Part shown: in pieces, positions 11,246 through 22,618 of the stretch
How the letters are laid out: each line of letters begins with the position of its first letter
How positions within the stretch are numbered: the first letter of the stretch is position 1
From: Climacium dendroides
Lineage: Eukaryota; Streptophyta; Bryopsida; Hypnales; Climaciaceae
Direction: 5' to 3'
Assembly: GCA_950106755.1 (NCBI GenBank)
Contig: OX467087.1
Coordinates: forward strand, 13,458,047-13,522,046
DNA: 64,000 nucleotides
Translations under genes and position numbers: made by a program
Notes under the pieces: generated by a model
The model's input: the letters and a program-made list of their open reading frames with translations, nothing else
Database searches by the model: none
What the model was told of the DNA's origin: nothing

Positions 11246-14200
11246 TGTGGGAATCCGGGATCCGGAAACGGATCAATAATACAAGAAGTAGGTGCGGAAA
11301 ATAGAAAAAAATCAAAAAAATTTAGTTAGAGCGTGATTCTTTTGACCAGATAGCTTGAATTAGGAAATAAGCGTTCCGGCACAACCCGTAACTGGAACTT
11401 ATCCAGATCCGGAATCCAGACTCACCCGGAACACAGGAACCTACCGTATAGGTCTCGTAGCTATGGAAGTAGGATACCGTTAATACAATGGACCTGTAGC
11501 CGTTGTCCTTAAACCCGTAAAAAGACGGTTTAGTATTTAAGCTGTCTTCCTAGGGTTTTCCTCTTCACTTTTCTGTTCTGTGCTTCTGAGACTGTCTGTG
11601 TGAGTAGTTGAGAGAAAGAGTGGTGAGTTAGCGACTGAAGTAGAGCTACTTTTCTCTTGTTCTGACTTAGATCTTATGGCATCCGGACTAGTACGGAAGG
11701 TAGCGGTATTTGCCCGGGTTATTTCTCCGGCCATTCTGGATAACTCGGAACTACACAAGCAGTTAGAAGAGGACTTAACTAAGTTAGGATGTGTTGGTCT
11801 ACTACACCGACCATGGAACCTCAAGAGCGAAGATATGATTCAAGAGTTGCTCCACGGTGTTCCGAATTAGTATGAGCTCACTTTGAGAGGGCGGCTAGTC
11901 GCGTGGACCGAGGACATCTGAGCGGACGTCTATCAGTTCCAGAAGAGTGGGAACGGGTTAGCATCGAGGACGGACCGTTTTGTAGCTGGAAAGTTCACTG
12001 GGTCTGCAAACCCTAAGGACGGATTCGCTATCAGTGAATGCAAGGACGAGAGACATAGGCGGATACTAGAGTTTCTAATTCCGATCTTGTATCCGGAAAA
12101 GCCAACATGGGTTACCATTACGGTGGCCAATACTATTTTGGGGGCTATGGAGAATCGGATAGTGCACTAGGGTAGGGTCATAGCTGGGATAGTGGCTAAA
12201 TTAGCGGATCACGTGACCCGAGCAAAGGCGAGTCCAGTTAGCACCTACTTGTTTCATCTGTACCATCAACAGGAACTTTTGAATGCAGCTGAAGTGATCT
12301 AGTATGACACCGGAAAGGCGATCCTATCATACGGACTTTCCGGGGAGGAGGCGGAAGATCCGGTCGAGTCTGATCCGGAGGAACTTCCCGAGGAACGTCT
12401 GACCGATCCGAGGACCAAGAAGAGGAAGTCAACCGATCCGGGGTCGCGATCCAAGCCACAGACAATGGAGAGGGGGGAGTCCAGCAAGGGACTTGAAATG
12501 GAAACGGAATCCGCATTTTTCAATGCGGGGCTCGAGTGGATACGTGAAGCCAATGTACTCCACGACGGTCTGTTGGATTTGGTGATAGATACCGCAGAAG
12601 TTTTGAAGGTGGAGCCGGATCAGATCGTGGAAGTTGTTAAGCGATTGCCCAAGCTGGAAGATATAGCGAAGAAGGAGGAGCGGATCCAGGAGTTGGAGGC
12701 GGAACAGAACCAACTCCAGGCCCGAGTGAATTGGGCGGAAGGGGAAATGGCAGCTGCAAAAGAGAAAGAGAAAGAGGCTCTCGCTCTGGTCAAGAATCTA
12801 TCCGGAGCAGTCAACATCAAGGCCGACATCATCACAAAAGCTACCTTGTTTGACTCGAAGATGATATCGGAAGGCCACATTACCGGAACTAAGGTAGTAA
12901 CCATCCTCGTAGACTTCACTGTGAGGATAGAACGAGTTTTGAAGGAGATCCAGCAGTTATTGGTGGCTATCAATCCAAACCATGCGATGGATTTCTCCAC
13001 CTTTCCGGAACTTCCTTTTGTCTCAAGTACCCCAGGGAAACCAGTGGCGGATCATGCAACCCGGATGGAGGGATTGAGGGGGATACTCACACCAGCCGAG
13101 CCTTCCGCCAGCAAAATGCGGATGACGGAGTTGAATTTGAGGCCAGCTTCGGAACCGGAACCTGAGTCTAGCGCGAAATCGGTTCCGGTGCCATCCAAAT
13201 TCTCAACCCCGGAAGTCCCCAAGTCCCAAACAATGCCGAACTTGATGACCGGATCATTCAAGGTTCCGGGACAGCAAGTTAGGGGAGATCTCATCAACCG
13301 GATTGGTGGAATGACCAATCCGGCTCGGACTAATCCGAAAAAATTTGTGTACATGCAAGAGACCACGTCGGAGAAAATAAGCGAACCCACAACATTGGAG
13401 GATACAACGCCAAAGAAGGAGAAGGAAATTCAAGTCATCGAAGATTCTGAGGAGGAGAGTGCCCACTCCACTTCCGGAACCGAAGACGACAGTGATCTGT
13501 CTCCCGCAACGCGCCATATCCAGACTCGGGCCATAGCAAAAACCACGCCAACAAAGAATACGAAGGGGACGCCTACCAACCAAGCGAGGAGCCGTTCAAG
13601 GAAAGGACGGAAGCCAAAACATTAGAATTCGTAGGAGAAGAAGTATAGAATCCGGATCCAGTTTCTGAGTATGGACCCGGTTTCCGGAATCTGAGGCGAA
13701 TAGACAGGAAATCCGGCAATCTAGGACGGTAGTTAGTAATCTTTCCAGATATCCCGGGGTTTTCAGTGATTGGTTGCTTGGATTTCCGTGTTTCCTTTTT
13801 AGGCTTTTAGGAGTTGACTTTGGGTTTTTGTGTTAGTATTTTAAGGGCAGGCAAATTAGTTGTCTGTCATTCCATTCTACTCCATTCCGTTTTAGTGCTT
13901 TCACGTATGTATTACAATTCTCTTTTCTTAATCTAAGTCAGTTAGAATACCTCTAGCTGCACTTTTGCTTAGACAGGGTCTTTTGGCTGAGTGTATGCAT
14001 GTGTGTGTAACCTTGTACTGGAGAAAGAGAAGGGAGGGAGAGGAGGAATCCGAATCTTGGGCTACTGATCTCTTGGTGTTGAGCTGAGTGGGAGGAATGC
14101 GGACTGAGTAAGGGAGTGTAAGTATGACGTGCTTTTAAATTGCCGGAACGGCAATCCGGGTAAGAAGGTAGAGGGCCCTGCGAGTCCAGAACCAGGAGGG

Positions 14201-14802
14201 TTCTGTGCGGAGATAAGCAACCGCCAAAGGAAAGGAACTCTCGCTACTCCGGAAAGTCCACCAACCTTCTCCTTGGTACATTGTCTTCCCCTTAAGACTC
14301 TATTCCTTTGGGTCTATGAGTTCGGATCCGTCGTTGTAGTAAAGAGAGGTGTGAGAATTTCTTTGTGTGACTTGCTTCCGGATCGGCCAATCCGGAAACT
14401 GTAAAAGAATACTCCTCCCTCCTCCTACAGCGGTGTTGTCTTGGGTGTATTGTTTAGTAGATTTAGAGTATAGAGAGGATAATTGCACAAGTGGTGAGTC
14501 CCCACCCCTTTCTAGATCAAGGGCGGACCCTCTAAGGGTAAAACAGAGGCAACAAAAACTAGTGACGGAAGAGAGACGGAACTTAGTTCCGGAGGTATCC
14601 AGATCCGGAATGGAATCCGGAATGTACTAAGTTTCCGGAATAAAGTAGGGAAGTGAAAGAAGGGGGATTAAGTGAGTAATCCCAATCCGGATGCTTCTAA
14701 CTCAATCGATATCTTACTAGAAGTTCCCTGGAACGATAATTCGTGTCATCTTGCAACCATTTGTCGTTGTAAGGATACTTACGGCTAACTACGCGTACGA
14801 CA
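11246..14802 (+). repeat. 5' long terminal repeat, 3,557 bp
   Basis: The left border is set by TGAAT|TGTGGG and the right border by ACGACA followed by the primer-binding site. The length is unusual: most plant LTRs are 0.3-2 kb. It contains a long broken ORF (11676-13625). The border call rests on the target duplication and on the abrupt start of the CCGGA-rich sequence, because the 3' LTR keeps only its last 238 bp for comparison. Confidence 0.75.
11676..13625 (+). pseudogene. LTR-encoded protein, transposon-type with coiled coil
   Basis: One frame of 650 codons holds four in-frame stops: TAG ending at 11870, TGA near 11920, TAG near 12168 and TAG near 12301. The intact last part (12465-13625, 386 codons) has a coiled coil (about residues 65-110 of that part, LEDIAKKEERIQELEAEQ), then a Ser/Pro/Glu-rich region, an acidic block and a basic tail (RSRSRKGRKPKH). 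The upstream part (YLFHLYHQQELL and neighbours) resembles the extra, non-pol proteins often annotated as 'putative plant transposon protein', from memory only. It lies wholly within the 5' LTR. Role unknown. Confidence 0.6.
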
Positions 14803-14965
14803 CTTTTGGCGCTGCTGCCAGGGAACTACTGAAAAAGAAAAAAACTATCGATAGAGTAGAAGATTGGAAAAGGTAGTTTAGGACAGTAAGCTAGGACTCA
14901 GTCATTCGCCGGATTGTATACTAAGTGAATGAGGGTCCAGTGAACGAGAATCTGATTCTAACTTC

Positions 14966-15769
14966 ATGAGTAGGCCTCAAAGAAGAAATACAGCTTTACG
15001 TCGGACGGAACGTCAAGAGGAAGAAAATAGGCGAATAGTGGTGCATGGGTTACCAGCGTCACAGTCTGCAGAGGATCTGGTTATAATTCCTCTTAGGTCG
15101 GAAGTACTTCCGGAACGTTCCCAAAGCCCTAAAGCGGTTGAGGAACCAGAAGCGGAACCTGTTACCTCTGAAGAGGAACGATTCTCTGACAAACCAGATA
15201 CCATGGTGACCACCACGCGTCTACGTTACAGTAGGTTCCGGGGAGACGGTAGTAAGGATGTAGATGATTGGATAGGGGAATTTGAAGCTACTACTGTAGC
15301 TAATCAAGAAGATGCCGCTTCCAGACAGAGAATTTTTCAGGGACTACTAAAAGGTGAAGCCCTTAGATGGTATCAGGATGTTCCGGAAGGTACCTGGAAC
15401 AACTGGGACCGTCTGACGGAACTCTTCCTGCGGACCTTTAGAGAAGTAGGAGGAGAAGCTAGAGCTTTGGGGAGACTTAGTAAAGTCTCTATGAGAACCA
15501 ACGAGTCGGTCCGAAAATATGGTCAGAGGGTGAAAGACCTGATAAAAAAACTAACCACGGATGTAGTCCCGAGTATACAAGTGGAATGGTATGTGGCAGG
15601 TTTTCCGGAGGAGATGGGTTTTCAGATCCGACAATCCCGACCTGCAACGCTAAGAGAAGCCATGGAGTCAGCCCAAAATTACGAGAACTCAGCTCAATCG
15701 CTACGACGATCCATTAAGAAGAGCGAGAAAAGAAAGAAAGGGAAGAGCAAAAAGTACGAGAAAAGATGA
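14966..15769 (+). CDS. gag: Gag protein of the LTR retrotransposon (matrix/capsid part)
   Basis: A 267-residue frame. Residues about 75-215 match the retrotransposon gag domain of plant Ty3/gypsy elements (RYSRFRGDGSKDVDDWIGEFE, then GEALRWYQDVP and FLRTFREVGG). The N-terminus is charged; the C-terminus is very Lys/Arg/Ser-rich. It starts 160 bp after the primer-binding site. Its stop overlaps the start of the next ORF as ATGA (15766-15769). Gag forms the particle in which reverse transcription occurs. This element has lost pol and could only move with enzymes supplied in trans. Confidence 0.8.
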   Translation: MSRPQRRNTALRRTERQEEENRRIVVHGLPASQSAEDLVIIPLRSEVLPERSQSPKAVEEPEAEPVTSEEERFSDKPDTMVTTTRLRYSRFRGDGSKDVDDWIGEFEATTVANQEDAASRQRIFQGLLKGEALRWYQDVPEGTWNNWDRLTELFLRTFREVGGEARALGRLSKVSMRTNESVRKYGQRVKDLIKKLTTDVVPSIQVEWYVAGFPEEMGFQIRQSRPATLREAMESAQNYENSAQSLRRSIKKSEKRKKGKSKKYEKR

Positions 15770-16314
15770 AGCGAAGAGGGAGGTATTCGGATTCCGAAAC
15801 CTCGAGTTCCGGAACCGGATCGGACGAGTCATCCGACAGCGCCGACAGTTCGGATAGTGAGGCAGAGACTTCTAGCAGCAGACAAGTGGCGCAAGGAAAA
15901 AACGAGAAGGTTAACAGAAGAACCGTCAAGGTGAAGGTGGAGGAGGACGATTCTAAGAAACTTATGAAGAGCATCCAAGAATATTTAGAGGCAATCAAGG
16001 TCAACCTAGCTGATAATCGGATGCCTCGACGGATTGTACCGACTTCCCGAGCTAATGTATGGTGCGCAAGGTGTGGAAGACCCGGTCATTATGCAAGCGA
16101 ATGCCCCCAGGGACATCAGAAGCAGATCCATTTTGTGGATGAAGAAGGAGTGTACTACACACTTCCGAAACCGGAAGGGTGTGAAGATCCGGTGAATCCA
16201 GTATTCCAGATCCAAACCGGATACGGAAGAGAGACGGAACTTAGTTCCGGAGGTATCCGGATCCGGAATGGAATCCGGAATGTACTAAGTTTTCGGAATA
16301 AAGTAGGGAAGTGA
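15766..16314 (+). CDS. Gag C-terminal part with CCHC zinc knuckle
   Basis: Starts with the ATG of the ATGA overlap with the preceding gag frame. A Ser/Asp/Glu-rich stretch (residues 8-45) is followed by a CCHC knuckle (CARCGRPGHYASEC, CX2CX4HX4C, near residue 100) typical of nucleocapsid. The natural gag is usually one protein, so this is either a 1-base frameshift or reinitiation at ATGA. The frame runs into the retained LTR piece after about 16222; the last 30 codons are therefore LTR sequence created by the deletion. Confidence 0.75.
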   Translation: MKRRGRYSDSETSSSGTGSDESSDSADSSDSEAETSSSRQVAQGKNEKVNRRTVKVKVEEDDSKKLMKSIQEYLEAIKVNLADNRMPRRIVPTSRANVWCARCGRPGHYASECPQGHQKQIHFVDEEGVYYTLPKPEGCEDPVNPVFQIQTGYGRETELSSGGIRIRNGIRNVLSFRNKVGK

Positions 16315-16460
16315 AAGAAGGGGGATTAAGTGAGTAATCCCAATCCGGATGCTTCTAACTCAATCGATATCTTACTAGAAGTTCCCTGGAACGATAATTC
16401 GTGTCATCTTGCAACCATTTGTCGTTGTAAGGATACTTACGGCTAACTACGCGTACGACA
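16223..16460 (+). repeat. Remnant of the 3' LTR (238 bp)
   Basis: Matches 14565-14802 over its full length with two transitions. It ends ACGACA and is followed by the TGAAT duplication. Confidence 0.9.
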
Positions 16461-16465
16461 TGAAT

Positions 16466-17948
16466 GCTGTTTTACAGCAAGGTGCATCTCAGCATTTGTA
16501 ATCAATGAGCATGTTTTAATTCACAATGATTTTGGAGAACTTGGAAGTCTTTACGCCATTTGTCATCGTATGTTTGGATGGAAAATTGGAAATCTCGAAA
16601 TCATTATATGAAATAATTTGCAATTCTTTATTCATTCAATTTTTAATTGATGATTGATGATTCAATGATTCATTGATTGTTAGGTTGACAAGTCCTTGTC
16701 TTCATTTGTGTGGTATAGTAAATGTGATTGAAGATGTTCATTATAATAATGTCAATGACAATATAAAAAATGGTAAGCGTTTACTTACCTCTATGTCTCT
16801 ATAATTGATATGACGATGGAGGGCAACTAAAGGACCGAAGGAAACATCGTGTATGAATGTATGATTGTATATGAGTGCCTAATTGTGAGTTGAAGGTTCA
16901 CTTCTAAAGGGCTTAGGGTCCCTTCGAGGGTTTAGGGGTTATTAGGTAGGTACTTACAACTTGAAATTTTGTCGTGATTTTTTGAAACTTTTTCTGAAGA
17001 TGGAAAAATTGATAAGCTTATTAAGCTATATGGAATAATGGAGACCTCATTTTTTCCACAATCAGTGACCGGGAATAGAAGTTATGACCTAAATTGCTCA
17101 AAACAAGGGATGGGGGGGAGTGTAGGCACTACTGCACTAGGTAGTAGCCTAGTAGGTCATAGTAGGTAGGAAAATAATTGCAACTTGTTTTAATTTTTAA
17201 TTTTTAATTTTTACTTGTACATTATATTCTTGCCTATCCAATATCCAGAGAGCTCGAATTCATTTCATCAATGAATTTCAACAACAAGACATCTTATTGT
17301 TTTTACTCTTCTAGTGTTAAATACCTGAAGAAGAATAAGTCTTGAATTGTTGTCGTGAAGGTCCAATACTTAAAATAGCATTTGGGAAGTACAACATCAA
17401 AGCTAATTACATAATGAAATTTCTTTTGGTGCATACCAAAATGTGTTGAGTTATTCGACAAAGGTTTTATAAAAATGATTTGGTCACACCATTTTGTCTC
17501 AAAAAACAATCGTACATTTGCAATTCTATATACAAGCACGTAACTTTCATGGTTTTCAGTACGCATTCATTACAAATGACCAAAATACGTAACTTCCGAT
17601 GTTCAAATACATTACACCACATCATTCACATACTCAACACTTGCAACAATTAACCATTCATATTGGAGTGATAGTATGGAACTCTACTTACTCTACAAGG
17701 TAAAAAGCAAATAATTTTATTATATTATAAAATAGTCTTATAGCCTGTACCACTTTCGTTTTGGGGGCTAAAACAAGTTCTTCATACATCTCACTTGTTC
17801 GAATATACTTGCATTCCTACAACTATTGCATTGTTTCCAAATGGCAAATGACAAATTGACAATGCATTACACTTGAAACCATATTAAAAAACAAAGCCCA
17901 TAACTACATAATGGCACCTTGTATTTTTCTACAAAATAACACTATACT
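16466..17948. other. AT-rich stretch inside hAT#1, possible copia-type LTR scrap
   Basis: No gene. At 17105-17120 a purine run (GGGATGGGGGGGAG) is followed by TGTAGGCACTACTG, which looks like a polypurine tract and the start of a 3' LTR of a Ty1/copia element. No partner LTR or target duplication was found, so this is a guess. The rest is featureless AT-rich DNA. Confidence 0.3.
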
Positions 17949-19139
17949 TCATTCAGAATCAAAACTACTATCATGATTTTGACTTTGAGGCGTAGAACCG
18001 GAGCCACCATATGGTCCATATCTGCTTGATTGTCGCCCTTGTCCATAATTTTCGTAATAAGGACCTCCAAAAGTTGGAGGTGGAACTGAAGCATATTCAT
18101 GTGAGCCTCCAGTCCCTCCATGACTTGAACCAGTGTAGTAAGAACTTCCATGAGGCCCATACAAATCATGTCCTCCTGTTCCCGGATAATTTCGCGAGCC
18201 GCCTTGTTCCGAACCACCATAGTCTGTATAACTGGTGTTTCCATGAGGTCCCCTTGTTCCTGGATAATATTGAGGGCCGCCATGTGAAAGACCTCCGTAG
18301 CCCGTATAGGTCGTAGTTCTATAGCCTCCTTCTACGTTTGGACCACCATCTCGAGGGTTGTTGCTATAGTGTGAACTACTTCCTCCATGTCGCGAGCCAT
18401 GTACATCACGTTCATGACAAGGTGAAGTGTGATATCCACGAGGTCGGCCTTGATCCTCGACACTCCTCCTCAATGCTTCCCGCATTTGATTCTCGTATTC
18501 TATGTCTTTGCGTTCTTCTCAGCGTTCGTGCCTCTCCGGAGGTGGAGGTGGCAACTGTTCAGTTGGTTCTTCATCATCGTCAGCATCACTGTCCTCTGCA
18601 TCCCGCATAGGCCAACTTGGGCACCCAAATTGACCTTGGTTCGACCAAGCCGGCATGCAATCACTTTCGCCACGCTAGTTAGTGAATACTACAGCTGAGT
18701 GACACGTCATCTTCGTCTCTTTATTCATCCCTATAACTGTACACCAGTCAACGTCTTTTTGGAGTACAATCTCCGCCCAAACCATTGCCATGGTAGAATA
18801 GTTCATGATGGTAGGCTTCGAGGGACCTAGATTTGAAACTGCTCAAATTTCTTCGTATCTCTCTACAAAGTGTCTACTCGTATACGTCTTCATAGGGCCT
18901 TCCCACCGTCTCACTTGCTTCTCCAAACTATCATTTGCTGGCCACAGTTTGGCTATGTGTGACATGGTCACATATTTCTTGCACATTGTACAAGTCCACA
19001 CTTTGTCGAACTCGTACTCCCACCCCTCCTTTGCCACATTGAATTCATCGAAGTAAACATCCCAATCTAGTTCTTGTGGTTTCCCCTTCGAACTTTTCTT
19101 CGAAGAATCGGAAAGAAACGGAATTCCTTTGCGAGGCAT
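17949..19139 (-). pseudogene. Gly/Tyr-rich protein with a shared N-terminal domain (hAT#1 cargo)
   Basis: Start chosen at the ATG 19139-19137 (MPRKGIPF), about 200 bp downstream of a TATA box. One frame of 397 codons runs to 17949 with three internal stops: TGA at 18843-18845, TAG near 18679 and TGA near 18520, at places where Arg (CGA) or Gln/Trp would fit. Residues 15-130 form a domain with CKKYVTMSHIAKLWP and MNYSTMAMVWAEIVLQKDVDW; closely similar segments occur in the RING gene of the same element. The C-terminal 170 residues are low-complexity, rich in Gly, Tyr, Ser and Pro (prion-like). The domain is not one I recognise. Function unknown. Confidence 0.6.
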
Positions 19140-19239
19140 AGTACCCTTCTCTATAAATGACCTCAACGTTAGAATGATTAATGTGTAGTGGTTTCAGATT
19201 ATAATAATTAGTGAATACCACTCATTCATTCACAATTGT

Positions 19240-19645
19240 TCACACACCAAGGCGGAAGGGGCGCACAGAGACCAATAGCCGCTGGATCACCCACTCCGCA
19301 AAGGAAACAATTGTGCGGAATAAGCTGTCCGCTCCGCTTTTTATACCGACCGACGAGGCGGACGTCGATGTCGGCTTGAGGGTCGAACGGCAAAATCGGA
19401 CGGATAGCGTGAATCTGCATCTCCCATCCCATGGTCGACAGAGACGTACGGACGGCCGAGTCGTACGGACGCACTGACCGCTTGGCCGTCGGGCCATCCG
19501 TTGAGCGGACGGGTGGATGGGCGGACGGACGGACTTCGTTTGCCCCGACCGATCGGCCGTCGGCCCATCCGCTCAGCAGACAGGTCGTTGCTTTTGCCGA
19601 CCGCTTTGTCGGCGCAGTGTCTGCCGAGCAGACGGCCAGGCAGCC
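19240..19645 (-). promoter_or_regulatory. GC-rich promoter island of the Gly/Tyr-rich gene
   Basis: A GC-rich island of CGGACG/GTCGGCC words ends in a TATA box (TATAAAAA, minus strand, 19345-19338). The about 110 bases after the TATA box (containing TTCCGCAC, TTGTTTCC, GCGGAGTGG and TGTGTGAA) are conserved at 40910-41030 in hAT#2 on the other strand. The arrangement of TATA, conserved leader and ATG argues for a real promoter rather than a chance GC patch. Confidence 0.65.
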
Positions 19646-22370
19646 CACGACCTGTGGATTCTCCAAACTTAGTTATTTGTGAGTAGAGAATCCAAAGGAG
19701 TGAGCTGGCAGCCTGTTAGACCATTAGTTCGTCATGAACTTCAGGTAAGGACATAAAAACTTTGAAAACTGAAGGCGGGAATTTTGCCCCTTCAATGTGA
19801 AACTTGAAAAATAACTCCATGCCCTAAACCCTAAACCCTATACCCTAAAAATCATGAATCCTACTCGTAATTCTGATGACTACTCACTTTTAGAATTTCG
19901 ATATTTCTCTTCATCAAATATGTTTGCAATTGACTCATTCTTACATCTTATAAGTACTTTGAGTACAAACTATAAATATATATAGAGGGAGAGAGACTAA
20001 ATTTTCATTTTTTCATGGTGAATTTTAAAAATATGTAATTGAAGAAAAGTGAAGTTTGTAGTCATTTTCTAATGCATATAATCATAAAATAATGATTCTT
20101 TGTGAAATACTTAAAATCTGAATTGTAAACTTCAGAACTCGTAAAAGCTTGTTTCTAAAAGAGTAAAAGTATTGCTTTCAGTAGTCAAAACTTTAGTAAA
20201 CTCAAAAAAATCAAGTATGAAAAGTTATAAAAAAAGACATTGCAACTTGCAAGCACTCAATACATGACTCTAAAATAATATGAGTATTTCTTAAAATCAC
20301 CCTTCAATTGCGAATAAAATCCAACAAAAACTAAGAAAGTATGATTATACAAAGTTACAAACTATGGGAAAATACTCATTCAATCACTTTTCACTATAGT
20401 TAAATATAGAATGACCTTATTCCATCTCCAACTCCAATTCCATTTCATAAAATTGCATCTAAACAATTAAACAAACTGTCCTTTAAAGTTACAAATCTCA
20501 ATGCAATAATGCATTAAATAATTTGGTTTCTGTTTATAGGTCATATTTAGGTTTTTATATGAAGTCAACTTGAGGGATTAGAGTTAGAGCCCCTTGAAGT
20601 TGTTGTTAGTAATTTAACAAAAGAATAATATTCTAAATCTTGTATATTTTTGCTTCTATTCTTTGTGTACATATTGGTTTATTGGTTACCTCCATTTCAT
20701 CAAATTGGTCATTGAAGGTTTGCACTCTCCAGAATCATTTTGGATAAAACATCTTGATTTAGATGAAACATCTTCCTAGTCACTTAGTTCATCATTCCAA
20801 ATATAGAATTGGGAGCCTTTTGACATTGAAATGTAAATAAAATACAATGAAAATTCTAAATTTTTTCTAATTTCTAATGGATCTAGGTGATTGCAAGAAA
20901 CATTTGATAATTTTGTTGTGCTTCGTCCAATACTCATGATTTTTTTGTAGAATACTTTCAAAATTTAAAAGAAAAATATTCAAAAAACATTGAAGAAATA
21001 TGTCCAAGTAATGTCCAATGTATTCACTTTCAAGATGAAGGCAATTACCAAAAAAAAAACCACCAAAAAATTCTATAAGTAGAAGAAAGTTCTAGAATAG
21101 TTCCAATTTCAAGAAAATATATGCTCTAACGTGTAATTAAAAAAAAAAGGGAAAAAATATACAAATATTATAAAAATCCCATTTGTAACAATTTTCTGAA
21201 GATGGTCATTTATGAAAAGAACCATTCAAAGAATATTACGCATTTCAAAAGTCATTAATAAAAAAGTTCATTTAGTGAACTTGTACACCACATAAAATTC
21301 AATATTTTTAGGATTCCTTTAAGTTTGCTACAAAATCATCTTCTTCAAATCTCAGATTCAAATTTGTTTATTCGGGTACTAAATAGTCCTTAAAATCCCA
21401 AATATTAAAATTGCCAAGAAATTAGATAAGTTGTAAAGTAGTTATAAATACCTTATTAATAAATCTTGAGTCATGTAGATCTAAAATGCAGAATTTCTGG
21501 CCAACAAACAAATCAACATGCAAGGTGAGATAGTAAATAGTATAGGTGTTTCTTCATTCATTTGAGCTTTCCAGCTTGGATTAAATATTTTGCGGAACAA
21601 TTTGGTTGGAGGTTTCAAATTACAAAGAATACAAATGTACTTATGTAGGGATTTCACATAGAGCTTTCTTCGCTACATGAAACCTTGTTTTCATTTAAAA
21701 CCGATTCCATTTATAGTTTGACCATATAAATATATGCATTGTAATTCTGTAAAGAATGCTACATGGTGACATAGCCAACTGGCCGTGAAAAACTGTAGCC
21801 CTGAAATCGAAAAATATTTAAGTAATTTATTCTTTGCATTTTCTAGTGGTAGGTTTCATTCAAGATTCGTTGGCAAGGGCTTTAGCTTTGTTATTGTTCA
21901 TTCCCAAATTATGTATAAATGTATAATTTGTACAGTTTGCTAAACCAAATTCCCGCCCCCCCCAAAAAAAAAAATGTCATGGTAATATGGTATTGACGTT
22001 CCCTGAAGGCTGGAAGGGATGATTTTTGCCTTCCGGTCGGAGACTTCTGAATCATAATAGTGATACGAAAATCTTTGAACGGAGTTCAACTTTCACTTCT
22101 TCCAACCTTATAGGAACATCTACTTAAGCAAGAGGATCAATTCATTCGTCCAATCATCCCCCCCCCTTTTCCACAAAGAATGAATAGATCACCCATTTTT
22201 GAGAAGTGGGAATTGGTTGTTGGAAGTTGAAACCAAGCCTCATACCACCGCATGAACTAGAGTGATCGAACTTTAGACCTGAGACCTGAAGACAAGAATC
22301 ACAGTAAGTCCCAGTTTCCCGAATGGCAGATGACCTCTTAATCATTTGGGTCACCTTTATGCGACCGCTG
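19646..22370. other. AT-rich stretch inside hAT#1
   Basis: No gene recognised. It contains a short telomere-like run (19822-19850) and several poly-A/T runs. It may be a mixture of 3' regions and old insertions. Confidence 0.5.
19822..19850. repeat. Short telomere-type motif run (CCCTAAA)
   Basis: About four imperfect copies of CCCTAAA, the plant telomere unit. A similar degenerate run occurs at about 37831-37860. Too short to indicate a former telomere; possibly a telo-box-like regulatory motif. Confidence 0.6.
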
Positions 22371-22618
22371 CGGTCGGCCGATCCGCGCGGTCGAACAGTC
22401 CGTTGCGGACCATCGGTCGGCCCCGTCCGGCGCGGTCGGCCCATCATCGTGGTCCGACAGTCCGTTGTGGACCATCGGTCGGCCCTGTCCGGCGCAGTTG
22501 GCCCATCCGCGCGGTCCGACAGTTCGCTGCAGACCATCGGTCGGCCCTGTCCAGCGCGGTCGTCCCATTTGCGCGGTAGGACAGTCCGTTGCGAACCATC
22601 GGTCGGCCCCGTTCGCTT
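22371..22618. repeat. 62-bp minisatellite, four copies
   Basis: Four successive 62-bp units, each holding GTCGGCC, then GCGCGGT, CAGTCCGTTGCGGACC and ATCGGTCGGCC. The word GTCCGTTGCGGAC in each unit is itself a small palindrome. Degenerate units continue to about 22760. Possibly transposase-binding subterminal repeats, or the end of a nested hAT element. A run of 15 C follows at 22787-22801. Confidence 0.85.

Larger units (their letters stand above)
11246..16460 (+). mobile_element. Ty3/gypsy-type LTR retrotransposon, pol-deleted, nested in hAT#1
   Basis: Flanked by the 5-bp duplication TGAAT (11241-11245 and 16461-16465). It starts TGTGGG and ends ACGACA. The 5' LTR is 11246-14802; it is followed at once by a primer-binding site of the TTGGCGCTGCTGCCAGGG type, close to that of plant Tat/Athila elements. 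A gag region follows (14966-16222). All of pol and all but the last 238 bp of the 3' LTR are missing: 16223-16460 repeats 14565-14802 with only two differences, both transitions. The deletion joint lies at or before the shared word ACGGAAGAGAGACGG. CCGGA motifs recur dozens of times through the LTR. Confidence 0.85.

Noticed and set aside
12238..13583. Minus-strand ORFs across the LTR
   Set aside because: Shadows of the plus-strand LTR ORF; rich in Ser/Arg/Pro from CCGGA repeats.
22200..22360. Possible tRNA-derived SINE
   Set aside because: A few bases resemble a B box, but there is no A box at the right spacing and no cloverleaf.
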